Assembly: GCA_025331565.1 (NCBI GenBank) | Contig: JAFREQ010000079.1 | Span: 868,001 to 932,000 of the forward strand | DNA: 64,000 nt | Direction: 5' to 3' | Origin: Holacanthus passer | Taxonomy: Eukaryota > Chordata > Actinopteri > Pomacanthidae | In this document: piece after piece, positions 1-12,179 of the stretch | Numbering within the stretch: the first letter of the stretch is position 1 | Layout: every line of letters begins with the position of its first letter | The notes under the pieces: model-generated | Databases searched by the model: none | What the model was told of the DNA's origin: nothing | Seen by the model: only the letters and a program-made list of their open reading frames with translations | Made by a program: the position numbers and the translations under genes

Positions 1-3000
1 CTCCTCCACCCCCTCCATTACTCTTCTCTCACTTTCTTTCTTTGTTTATATTTTCCTCTGTCACTCGGCGCTGCACCGTCCGTCCTCCAGCGAGAGACGA
101 GCTGGTGACGGTGCACATGTGGGTATGACTTGAACGTTTTAGCGGCAAATGCTTGGCCCTTTTGTGTTTGCAACAGAGCAGCAACTGTCTCTGCTAAACA
201 ATGAAAAAAAGCAAGTGTTGTTGGTGAGTCACTTTTTAACAATGAGAACAAACAATGTTCAAAACTAGGAGGAAATTCCTTAGGGAATTACTGGCATTTG
301 CTATCAAAAGCTGCACCACTACAGTTTTGTGTGTATAATAATTAGACAATATAACAAGCTGTCTAATCTCAGCTCTATTATTTCTGCTTACAATGCCATT
401 ACTGGTGCCACGGAGAAATGAATGGATTCTCAGACAGCATCTGAAGAGGGCTTTGGCACAATAACTTAGATCAATGCCCTCATCTATCTGCTGCCTGCAG
501 GGATCTTGGCCGCTTTCTACAGTACTGTTCTTCAACTAACTTTATGGCGCACCGGGGCCTCAGAATTACAGCTGCACTTTCCTTACATTATTGCAAGACG
601 AGGAGGTTGATTCTCAAAACTTTCAAGTGATCTGTTTCAATATTGCTCTCCAATAGAATTACTGTACTCTGGTGTGTACCTCGTAGCCTTCCTTTCACCA
701 TAACACTTTGTAATTTATCTTCCAAGCAGATACTCCTCCCCTCCTTCCCTGATATTTCCCCGAGGACGGAGAATATTGAATCAAGGATCTCATGCAACTG
801 ACCAGCCATCTGCCTTATTGCTTGGGAATGGATCTACATTCAAGCTCGTTAAAAAAAAAAAGAGCAGCAATATCATACAGATAGTTCTGTTTGATCTGGT
901 GCTCAGAACCGGGAAGCCTTCACCTCTCTTGACCCAACATTGTTCAGTTAGATTGGCATGTATCCTTGCATAACAGAGCACCAAATGACTGCAATTAGAC
1001 AACATCTGCTGCGCTTTGATTGAATGCACGGCTTCTTAGATTTCACGTCCAAGCTCCAAGGAGTTTCAAGATCACATGCGTGTTGTCAGATTTAAACTGC
1101 AAGCAATTTACTCTTTTGAAGGCAAGGGCAAATAATAATAAAAGGACCATCAAGTTCAATTATCAAGTATGCATCATTGTTGTAGTGTGCAGACGAATTG
1201 AAGTCTCCAGTAAATTTGGGGAATGCATTACTTCTAACAACACCACAACACCTTCCAAATGCAATAATTGTGACCAAGCTACAATTATGTTTGACCAAAA
1301 TGGATGGAAGCATTATGGTTGCTCATAATTACCAAAAGGTCATGGGTCTAGACCAGTCATGTGTCAATATTCATGTCCAACAACTAGTACAAACACTGCA
1401 GCTTATGGCCAAAAATAGTATGCAAACACTGGCCACACACTTTTATGAACGTTTGGTCTGGGGATGTTTTTTTATGAGCCAGGTCCCTCAAGCTGCCAGT
1501 GTATTCCAGCAGAACTGCTTGTCGGACGGTTGAATAGCTTCAGGAACACCCTCCTCTCCACGCTGGATTAAGGGGGTGGTGTGTCCAATCATCTCTGCAA
1601 CTTTCCAAAACCAAACATCCGACATTCACAACCACTCTATGCTGTGATTGTGTGGAAGTGAGAGAGGAACCAGGGTTTGAAGTTGTCTCTCTGGCCCTCT
1701 TTTTCATTCTTAATGCAATTATTTATGTCACTTTTTATGTGAACAACTGAACACTGTGAATGTCTGCCAGGAGGGACTGAAAACGCCTCCCTCTCTATAT
1801 GGAGGCCAGCTCTTCACTTTGCCTCCAGCCTTTTGGAACAACTATAAACACATTTGGTTTCCAACAACGTCAGACAAGACGTTCTGTTTGTGCATCACCC
1901 GATTCATAGTTCCAATGTAGGTAACTCTTAATGCTACAGCTTATATTGACATTTAAGGAAATAGTTTCTGAGAATGTCATGATTGGTTCCTTTTGGAGTA
2001 ACTGCATGTGTCACATTAACCCAAGGGAAGGGCTGAGGGCAAGGACTTTACATGATTGCTGAGGGCTGGAGGGAGAGGAGCTACTCATCTTTCCCCTGGG
2101 GAGACAGAAACACAGAGGGAGTTATTTCAATTAGCCAGATACGGCTGCAACAAAAAGCCCAACCTGCTCCCTGCTGCACCTCCAACCTGGACAGAGACAG
2201 CTAATCAAATCAAGACAGGGACAAAGACACTCTGTTTGGGAGGAGGGAAGAGGGAGGATATAAGCTGCAGAACATATTAGGTGTGTCATACATGGCACTA
2301 ATTACAGTGGTTTTGGATTGCATTTAGTCATATTTTTTATACTTTAGGGGACAGAGTCTATGTGAGCCATCCACAAGGAACTGGTGAGGAAACTGTTTTT
2401 AATATGTTGCATAACTCTGTTGGTATTAAAAGGTAGAAGTCAGTGTTAAGGGCTGTTGTTGGCATTGCATGATACTGTATGTCAATCTCAATTTTCTCCA
2501 AATGTCAGTAAGATTTACATTTTGACTCTTTTCTCAGCTTCAAACATGACGGTAACATGATCAGCTTGCCGTCTGATTCAGAGATTGGGGACTTGTGGTC
2601 TTCATTTTTTTGTTGAAGATAATGGTCTGTGGGCAGCTTTGTTGTCCACAGGTCCCCTTTCTGATGTCACTTCAAAGCCGTGCGCAGTCCGGGCCAGAGG
2701 GGGTTTAGCCTGGCTTGACCAGGAACACTTCCGCACCCCTTTTCATGTTTGGCACTCCATTTCTCTCTCTGACAAGCAGTAGCAGCAGAGCGTGGGCCCC
2801 CGAGCACTAATTACAGGTCACCATGTCAACTAAGAGGGGCTCTCCCCACTTTATATGGCTGACATCATGAAGGGGGTGGACGGGGCTTCAGGAGGAACGT
2901 GAGCTCCAGTATACAAGGAATTTATCTTAATAAACATGGAGATGAAGCATGTGTGCATTTATTATCATGGCACAGTCCACTTATAACCTCGCATTTCCCC

Positions 3001-3640
3001 TAGCATCATCTCAGCTTCTCACATTCCTAGTTTCCCTACTAACTATTCTTTGACTTAATGTTTTAGTTAGAATTTAAAAGCACAAATATGTGATAGTCTC
3101 CTTTATTGCTTTCTTCATATTAGACCATCAATGATTCAAGAGACAATGTTGTAATAACTATAAGACAATCCATAATAGTAAAGATGATGTGCATATTATT
3201 CTTTTCTTAATTGACGCAATTTATTATAGTTGAGCAGACTTGATTTAAATGTGTCTTGTTTGATTCAATTGACTCACCCAACAAAAACCCACTTAGTCTG
3301 CTATAATATAAGATAAGATAAGATAAACCTTTATTCGTCCCACAGTGGGGAAATTTGCTATATATAATATTCATATATAGGCACTTTAAATGTGACCTCT
3401 CATAAAGTACAAAGTCATATTATGGTAGGCTACATTATGATAATTGCATGTCCTATGATATTATATAATCAGGCATTACAATCTTGGCATCCTTCATTTA
3501 TCCTTGAGAAAACATTTATTACAGGGTTACCACATTTTTTTGTAATGACCCTACTTTAAAATAGGCATATAAAGAAAAACCAGCTGCAGAGTGCTGGTGA
3601 TCTGGATGTAAAAATAAACTGAACTGCATCGCAAACTTTT
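1..3640. other. Intergenic sequence upstream of frmd6; no gene seen
   Basis: I read both strands and found no recognisable coding exon, tRNA or long open frame. The short open frames have no family resemblance and no splice sites around them. The only repeat I can name is a LINE-type tail near 3.3 kb. Distal regulatory DNA is possible but cannot be shown from one sequence. Confidence 0.6.
3308..3356 (-). mobile_element. LINE/SINE 3' tail fragment (teleost type)
   Basis: The stretch begins with an 'agata' run and continues 'aacctttattcgtcccacag' before 'tggggaaattt'. On the minus strand this reads as a GAATTTCCCCACTGTGGGAC-type tail ending in TCTTA repeats. The same tail follows the tRNA-Ala at 14.8 kb, so the two are copies of one retroposon tail family. 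No head is visible here, so it is a truncated insertion. Confidence 0.6.
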
Positions 3641-4156
3641 TTTCCTGAAGCAGCTTTTAATATGTAACGTTACTATTTATCACCGCTGACTTCCAAAATA
3701 AAAGCGACGGAGCTCCAGGAATGAGAAGCAGCCGTGGGCGATACCAACTCACGATTCAAGTAGGGGGGATACACTTCGAGCACCGACGCAATACTCGACA
3801 TTAAAGGGCATAAAGACGCACAATAAGGATGTGAAGTATATTATTGCGTGTATGTGTAATTGATAGAATTGGATTTCTTGTCCGAGTTTGTGTTATTGCA
3901 CGAATACTTCATCTTTATCCCGCTGTTCACCCCCGTTTTTCCGCTTCCACCCGCCGCACATGTATTCCTGCCTGCTGGTTACGGCTTCAGAATGTGGCGG
4001 CTCTCGTTGAAGGCGGCAGGTCGACGATTCTTCTCCCAAACTTATTGAACTCTTTCCCAAACTCTGGATTTCTTCCCGTTTGTTTTTTTTTACATCCCCC
4101 TGTTCGGATTAACATTGTTTTTTACAAAGGGAATAATTTGTTTTCTCATTATAAAG
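3640..4156 (+). promoter_or_regulatory. frmd6: Candidate frmd6 promoter and noncoding first exon
   Basis: CpG dinucleotides are denser here than in the surrounding AT-rich DNA, for example around 3,700-3,790 and 3,940-4,030. The stretch ends at a strong splice donor, AAAG|GTGAGT, at 4,156/4,157. The next frmd6 exon known from homology begins more than 10 kb downstream, which fits a long first intron, as is common for FRMD6. The transcription start is not determined. An alternative is an unrelated noncoding transcript. A single GGAATG hexamer (TEAD-type core) lies at 3,718-3,723. Confidence 0.35.
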
Positions 4157-7100
4157 GTGAGTTTTGCTTTACTAGCCGGATGCTTTTATCCGTTTTTTTT
4201 TAAATTCCTTCACTGGGAATCTTAACGGTTACGATTTAAGCTAGCAGCTCGTTTTAGCTAATGCATTTAAACCTCCCAAAATTAGACTAATGTATGTCAT
4301 TTTTACACACATATGACTCAATATGAACCTTTTTTAAGTGTTTAAAGACAGCTAGGTTGTGTTTGTTCTTGTTAGTGATGCTGCCAGGATATTTTACAGG
4401 AGCTGTTGCCACGAAATTTGAGTAACCGAGTCGAGTTTTTTCCTTTAGTTGAGTCATTTTCTCTTTATTTAACATGATGCAGATTTGTTCACTTAACTTG
4501 ATAAGCATGATTGAGTTATAACTTTAAATGTTTGCTCACTTTTTCACCGTGTACTAACTTCATCACGTCCTCATCTCGGACTAAACGTTGCCTGAAAACT
4601 AACCTGGTGCCTTCATGGAAAACTGAGGATGTCGTGTAAAGTTAGTCTTTCTCCTTTGCTAAAGACGCTCATTATTGTTTGGGAAACGTTGTACACATTC
4701 CTCTCTTGTTATTGCTGATTTCTATACATTTCTATACATCCTGGTATAGATGTCTTTAAAGGCACAACATGATGTGTAACTCATACTAATCAGTCCTGCA
4801 AATTCCTCTTGTCTTCAAACTGGAAAGTTGTTTTCTTAGGACTTAGGAATGTCAACAATTTCCTCTCTGTTTAATATTAGACCAGAAAACAATCAGGAAA
4901 TAAAGGGAATGGGAATCCTCACCTTTTAGGCTCTGGATGATGTTTGGGTCCACCACTTTTATACAGATTGTGTAACCCATGCTGGGTATTATCATAATAA
5001 TTTTAATCTCAAGGAAAATAGGAAAATGACCTTTTTTCCTGAGTCAGATGTTGAAGCTGTTGAGGACAAGGGCTCAAGGGCACTTCAGAGGAGAGGATGC
5101 TTTGCTGAACTTGTGACCTGTGCTTGGTTGTTTTAACCACCCTGTCACTCATTTCAGTATTGCCAAGTCATAATAAGGTTGTTAATATAATGTAATAAAT
5201 GTTGCAGTTCCCACTCCTGCATAATTGAAATCAAACTAATGGCTTGCTCTGCAGACACCAGCACTGTAAGTCAGGGGATCCCCTCTTGAAACTCATCCAG
5301 TACACCTGGTAGGTTCATCAGTTACCTTGTGTGGCCCAGTCCTCAGCCTACAGTGTGTGGCATCCAGGTCTCTGCTCCAGCTGTGGGGGAAAGCGGAAGA
5401 AAAACAGCTCATGTTTTTGTGATTGCGACACTGTCTTGGCTTGGTGGTCAACCAGAGCAAAGTGAATGGGAGAGAGCGATGGTGCAGGTGCTGTCTGGAC
5501 AGGAAGAGCACTGCTGGAGTAGGAAACAAAAAGGAAACGCGTGAACAAAGATGGTTCATGTGTGTGTCGATGACTCATTCAAAAGAATCTGTGTTGCATT
5601 GTGTAATGGGATGGCCCATAATTGCACAAGGCAATCCCCCCTCCCACGTATAACTTTATATTAATTATTATGCTTTGCTATCTCGAGCTGGAGCTTTTAA
5701 CATTTACTGTCCTGTCATGAAATCACACAAGGCATATTACTCGTTTCATACACACTACAGTGAACGCTGGACCTTTTTTGTTTTTTTCTGAATTTCTCAG
5801 TGATTTCCTCAGTATTAACCTCAGCTTCATAAGCCCTACTGAATCCTTAGCCTCTGGGCTGGCTTTCTCTGATGCTAAAACTCTGCTGTGAATACAAAAA
5901 CTGTTAGACACAGTACCTGAGTTGAAGAAGAAAGCAGCTGTGGTGCTACAACATAGGTAACTGGAGATAACCTGTTATACACATTTTACATAATCAGCTC
6001 CTCACAATGCAAATTCTCCCAGGGAAGCCTGATACACGCTAGGAGGGGATTTTCATACCATTGCAGAAGCTTGTTTATAGAATGCTTTCTCCTGAATTTA
6101 TCACTCTATCTGCCTTGTTGTTAGAAGATAAGGAGTAACAGGAACCATATTCTGAGCATCCTGACAATGTAACTGAGGAATGAGGGTGGCACAGGTGTAA
6201 GTGAAAGGATGAGGTTACTGTTATTGACATAAAGAAGGTGAAACTTTATCTTTTACCATCCGATTGCATGCGTTATCTTTACTGTGTCTACAGTTTGTGG
6301 GTGTGTATGCAGTCAAATGTCTTTCTTGGTGTAGGTTATACAGGTGCCCTGGGCTCTTCTCTCATATCACTCTACACTATCCAGTCCATGTAACTGCTTT
6401 GGGATGCAAACTTTGTATCTCAGGAAAGTCAGCTTTTACAGAGTTGAGAAAAACAGCCAGATTTCCAGAAGTGGCCGTATGCTTTTAAAGATTAACCTCA
6501 TGTTTTCAGACTGGATTTATGATGCTGCAAGGCCTGAAAATATCCTACAGAAGGCTGCATAAACCCTGATTTTACGTGAAAGAATTAAAACATGACATCA
6601 GTGCCAAAACATGTTGTGTTGCATGCCTTTTCTTCAACTGCAGGCATGTTGCATGACTCTTCACATCCATGTCTCAAGTGCACCAAAGGGGGCAGAAGAA
6701 AAAAAAATAGGTCAGTTCTTCCTGCATTTGTCTCCTTTTCTCCCTTTTCCTTGGATTGTGTTTTTTCCTCTGCTTGCTTGGCCTTCTTAGTAAAGCTTGA
6801 GTCCTTTCAAGGAAGTAGACCAGAGAGATTTAACCTGCCAGCATCCCCTGAGGATATTATCAGCTTATCTCACACACTTCTTACTACAGCTCTCAGTGTT
6901 TCCTGTAGGATATTTAGTTGATTTTGGTGGGATTGGTAGCAGGTAGATGTGTTACTGAGACTCAGGTTCAGTCCTGGGTCAGTAACACCAGATACCAGAG
7001 TTTAGGAATAGCTCTTGGCACCATATTTATATCTCAGTATCACGGTTGCAATTCTAGTTGTAAGTCTTGTTTGGATTTGGGTGTAGGGTGAAAAATCAGG

Positions 7101-7756
7101 TCAAATGATGGACTTTTCTATGGACATTATCTTTACTTTGTCTTCCCTTGGAGCTAGTTTTCAGGCTGTAGAGTGCTTCATAGCTACAGGAAATGCTGGT
7201 GTGCTAACAAGTGACTGGGAGAGGTGAATTCACACAGCTGTTAGTTGTTATATGCTCTGCCAAGTTTAAAATATTTACCAGTATTTTTTTTCTATTTCTT
7301 GAAATGCTACAGTTAACTTTCTGCACAGTTTGAATTTTTTTCTTGAGAATAAAGACATGCCAATTTTCCATCTTGTGTGACTCTCCTCAGGTGTGACAAT
7401 GTAAACAATAGCAGGCAATCCTGTTACAAAAGGAACACACAGGAAACAGATCAGATCACCTGCAACAACCCTTTTCATTCTGTCCAAACGGAAGATCTTT
7501 CCCTCAAACAAAACAACAGGGTTTGCTTTGGGTTTGTTATAATTGCAGCTCATTTTTTAACCCTCTCGTTTAAGGCCGCTTGCACTATTTCGAGCATATG
7601 TAATGGTCGGGTTGACGTCTCCGCGGTATGTTGCACTGCGATTGCTAGTTTTGTGGGGTTACTCATGCACAGTCCAAGCCTGAATGCTGGGCGGGGAGGG
7701 AAGGGAGCGACTGCTGACTCTGTTCTAACATGTCTGTCAGTGCTGGCAGTTTGAGA

Positions 7757-7778
7757 TGTGTGTGTGTGTGTGTGTGTG
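7757..7778. repeat. (TG)11 microsatellite
   Basis: Uninterrupted TG dinucleotides, likely length-polymorphic. Confidence 0.95.
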
Positions 7779-9189
7779 CTCTCATTCCTTGCTTAGAGCC
7801 ACATGGAAGCCAGATGTTATAAATGTTGAAATTGTTTTTCCATAAAGGTATCCGAGCTTAAGTTGTTCTACAGTGAGAGCTCGTCGAGTTTTTAACTTTG
7901 CTGCTTGAGCTCTCTGTTGCCTTTTTTGTTACTGATAAAGGACCTACATATTTCCCCTGATCATTCCTTATGTGTTACCGGATGTGATCATTTCAAAAAG
8001 GCTAAAGGTTGATTCACATAGCAATCATGATTGATTAATAGAAAATAACTTGGTCCAAACTCTGTTTCAACAGAGACACAACACTGGTAACAGTACAGAT
8101 GACTTCTTTCCTTCTTATGTCAGAACACGTAGACCAACTTCTGTGCCAACAAGAATCAAATAATGAGCTTCCCAAATATTTCCTCCCCTAATTTTAACCT
8201 TTATAGTATGTTCATAAATCTTTGATAGCCGGTGCCGCAAGTCTTAAATTGTAAGCCATTAAACGGCTAGGACAGTTGAGAAGCTGGTGTGTTGCCATTT
8301 TCAAAGTTGTTATTTAAGGCAGCCATTGAGTAAGGCTTTCACTGTCACTTTCATAATTATATCCTAATCAAGAAGGACAATGATTCATCAAACAGGGAGG
8401 CGCTCTAGCTGCTTAATCCAGACTAAGGATGCAAGGATTATTGAAAGTCAAAAGCCAAATGATATGAAAAGTCTTTGAAACTCCTCTCCAGTGAATTCAG
8501 ATTATATATGATAAATATTGCAACGGCTTTTACTATGTGAGTTGTGGGTTAGCCTGAGGCCACCCACCGTCCACTTCCTCGACTTTTCTTTGTGAATTAT
8601 ATAATAGCATTACAATGCCATGCTGTGTACAAGCCTGACCTTCAGCAGTTAATGGGTGTGACATTTGATGAAGGAGGACATCCAGGCAATTACTTCTTAG
8701 ATGTTGGATTTGTACGAGCAAACATATAGATTATACTTAGCGTTAAGAAATATTATATTTAGTGGGTTGGCCTGTGTTGTAGATAATTACCATGATTCAG
8801 ATCCTACATTTCATCAACTTGAGATAAGTCGTTGAAGTCAAGTTTAGGTTCTCCGAGTTTTGACTCTGATCCAGAAACAGATTGTTTGTCCTTCCTGCTA
8901 GTTCAGTGGAAATAGACATACAAATATCTGCTAGATGATCTTATGGGCAAGGGATCATGGGAATCAAGGACTTAAATTGTGCAGTGTGCTTTCCCCTTGC
9001 CTCTGAGATTAGGCTTAAAGGCTAAAAACACACACCGAGTATCCAGGTATTTATGGGGGAGCAGCTAAACATGCCTCCAGGCTCTATTAATATCAGCAAG
9101 TGACATAGTGAATGTTTATAGTTCATTATATATAGTTTCTTGACAGGAGAGAAAGTTTAAGACAACATATGTTTCAGACGACATTATCA

Positions 9190-9245
9190 GAGTCAGAATA
9201 GCTTTATTTGCCAAGTATGATACACACGAGAGCATGTTTCCGGTA
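9190..9245 (+). repeat. Retroposon-tail-like fragment
   Basis: The string 'tagctttatttgccaagtat' followed by 'gatacacacgagagcatg' resembles the 'ctttattggccaagtatg' end common to interspersed retroposons in fish genomes. Recognised from memory; there is no second copy in the window to compare. Confidence 0.4.
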
Positions 9246-10585
9246 CATAATGACAGCCACTTCCCGACTTCATGACAAGCCAGCCAGCACCCGAAATAGA
9301 TGTTTAAACGATCCAGAATTAGTGGTTTGGGTGGTCAAGCATGTCGCCCACTGGTGTGCTTTTTCCTGTTTATTTTTTGACACTTTGCTCCTCCTTTTAG
9401 TGTATCACTGGGTTAAACAGAGAAGAGGAGGGAAGTCTCACTGTGAAGGCTAATGCCATCTTGTGACCAATGTGATTTAGAGCTACTTGTCAGCTCAGCA
9501 ACATTTCTCATCAGCTGAATAAACACATCTCTTGGCAGAGAATTGAGAGAAAAAAATGACCAGTTCCCACTCTGATCCAGTCGTTGGCACTATTTATAAT
9601 AGTTGTGTCCTTTGAAAGGGGGCCCTTTAAATATTTCAGCAAGGGCAGTTTGTGTCACCATGTGCAGCCCATGAAACAGGCTTCCTCCCATATGACTGTT
9701 TTCATACAATTAGAATTTACTTTGTCTTTTTGTTGCAGACACTCAGAAGGTTTTTTTGTATCAAGCAGTGAAAAAGTTGCTCCCTGATATAATTGAGTTA
9801 TGCACACGTTGTGATATTGATGAAATATGAAGCAATCCCAGTTTGGGGAATCTCTTGGTTGCCATAACTATCCTTGTGACCAGTGTGAATTAACACTAAG
9901 CACAACACAGCTGATCCAAAGTGCTTTGTTGTGCAGAGAGAAAAAGGACAAAAGAAGGGAGAGGACAGATAAATATAAAAACTGTGTGTTCATGACAGTG
10001 GACAATAAAGTCCTACAGAAAGACAGCAACTGATGACTTCTAGCTTCAGAAGAAACACAAGAGCAGGTTAGACATACTTAAAAGCCAATGATTAAAAAAC
10101 CTACTGGTATTTAGGCCTGCCTCACATAGAAACATAGTAGGTCTGCAGCTAAATACTCACCAAAGAGAAGCTTGAGTTAAGTAATTTTTGCTTGAAAGGG
10201 GGCTTAAACAATTAATCAATTATCAAAATAGTTGCAGATTGTTCTTCTGTTAATCAACTAATTGATTAAGGCTCTATCTGAACAGCCCTGATGTTGTTCT
10301 CAATGCACAGCTAAATCAGTCAAACTGAATACGACTTGTGTACAAACACTGTTTAGCTCCAGATCAAGGATTACAGTGCAGGTCTTTCGGATGCTGTCAG
10401 AGGATGCATTTTGTGGGCACATGGAGTCGGTGGCGGTGCTGCTCATTGTGTGCATCAGGAATCAAAGGCTGCCATTGTTGGAATGAGAAGCAGATGTTAG
10501 TGAGGAATTCTCCTGACTGCAGCAGTTTTTTTCTTTTTTCATGCCTAAGCTTCGAACGCTGCCTCACTCCATCTCCCTCCCTCCT

Positions 10586-10590
<5 letters not shown>

Positions 10591-10628
<38 letters not shown>
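10591..10628. repeat. (CT)19 microsatellite
   Basis: Uninterrupted CT repeat within a longer pyrimidine-rich stretch (about 10,555-10,675). Confidence 0.95.
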
Positions 10629-10630
<2 letters not shown>

Positions 10631-12135
10631 TGTATATATCCACCCTGCTCTCTCTTTTTTCTCTCCTTTTTTAACTTTGACACGTACTGTACCTGAAGCT
10701 ATTCTTAAATCAGTGTGGTGACAACCTCCTTGAGTTGGTCTGTTCCTTCTTCTCCAGGCAGAGGAAGTTTTTTTTGGCTCCACCATCCAACAGTTGGACA
10801 CAGAAACTCTCCGCCCTCTGATGTCAATGGAGGAGGGAAAGAATGAGAAGTAGAGAGGTGTATTTGTGACAGAGGCCCTTTCTCTCTATCCCAGTGTGGG
10901 ATTTGGTGTCATGCCTGACTCTGAGGTTTGCCACGTTGACAGAATCCCTGTTTGAGGCTGAAAGGCAGGAGGAAGCTCAGTTGGCCGCTCTTTGTGCGTG
11001 TGTTGCTTTAGATGGACTTTAGTGTTGCATCACACTTTGCACGGCAGTGAAAGGGGGATGGAAAGCAGCAGTAATTTCATTATCCAGCACTCTCTTCCCT
11101 CACACAGTGTTCCCAGTTCAGAGTGTGTAAGAGAATCCACCCTTTCATTTCACAGTGGACATTCCCTCTGTGGTGATGTCTCATGTGTACACCAGACATG
11201 ACACAATAGGCTTTTAACCCCATCAATAATGACTATACTCAGTTATGTCTAAGTAACCCCTGTCTCTCCAAGAGACCAACATAGACGTCAGCTTTCACTG
11301 TTAACATTCAACAATGTAATAAACAGTCATAACTAGGATGTGTCTGTGGAAGTTAGGAATCATATTTCTGGCTGAAAATGCAAGATGATATGAGTTTAAC
11401 AGAGCCCACTTCAAGGACCATTAACGTTTCTACAGGGTGATTAAGCTGGATGTGTGAATGTTTCCATCTTGTACAGATTTCAAACCCTGGCAAATAACAC
11501 TTGGAACTATGTGTATGTGTAGACTATTTCCAGACTGGTGCCATAGTCTGGCACTAGTCTCCTAAACATTCCCGCAGTCGCCTTATATCACAGAGTGAAT
11601 GAAAGAATGTAAACACAGTTACAATGGGGAATATACTGTATAATTACAGTGTGATACGGCCTGATCGCATACAATGCAGACTTCTCATGTAGCAGTAGAG
11701 CTATCAGCAGGTAAAATCCAATGTTAAACTATACTTCTAAGTTCAGTTAAGTATAGTATAGAAAGTACTTCTAACCATATTACTAAGCCACACCCTACAC
11801 CTTGGGTATCTGCGGCGCAGTTGATACCCATCAAACATAAATCCAGCTTGAGTTGGACTTGGTCGAAGTTTTCCAGTACTCTTTGTTTTCCTGTGTCTGA
11901 TGCCTCACTAAACTGGCAGACAAGACTATTCAAAACTAGGTATTTTTTGCAAATATTATACCTGTCCCAGCTTACTGGCATCACTCTCAAACTCAGGAGG
12001 GAAGAGAGTGATGGAGGGAAGTGATCCAGTTAGCTGAATCTCACTTCTAATTAACCCTGCTGCCATCACACAGCTCAGCTGTTCTGTAGTAGCACCTGAC
12101 ATATGGTCATGGCAAGAGATCAGGAACATAGGCAT

Positions 12136-12139
<4 letters not shown>

Positions 12140-12177
<38 letters not shown>
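12140..12177. repeat. (TG)19 microsatellite
   Basis: Uninterrupted TG repeat followed by degenerate TG-rich sequence to about 12,275. Confidence 0.95.

Positions 12178-12179
<2 letters not shown>

Noticed and set aside
10397..10801. 134-codon minus-strand frame with an Arg-Glu run
   Set aside because: The Arg-Glu run is simply the CT microsatellite read on the other strand.
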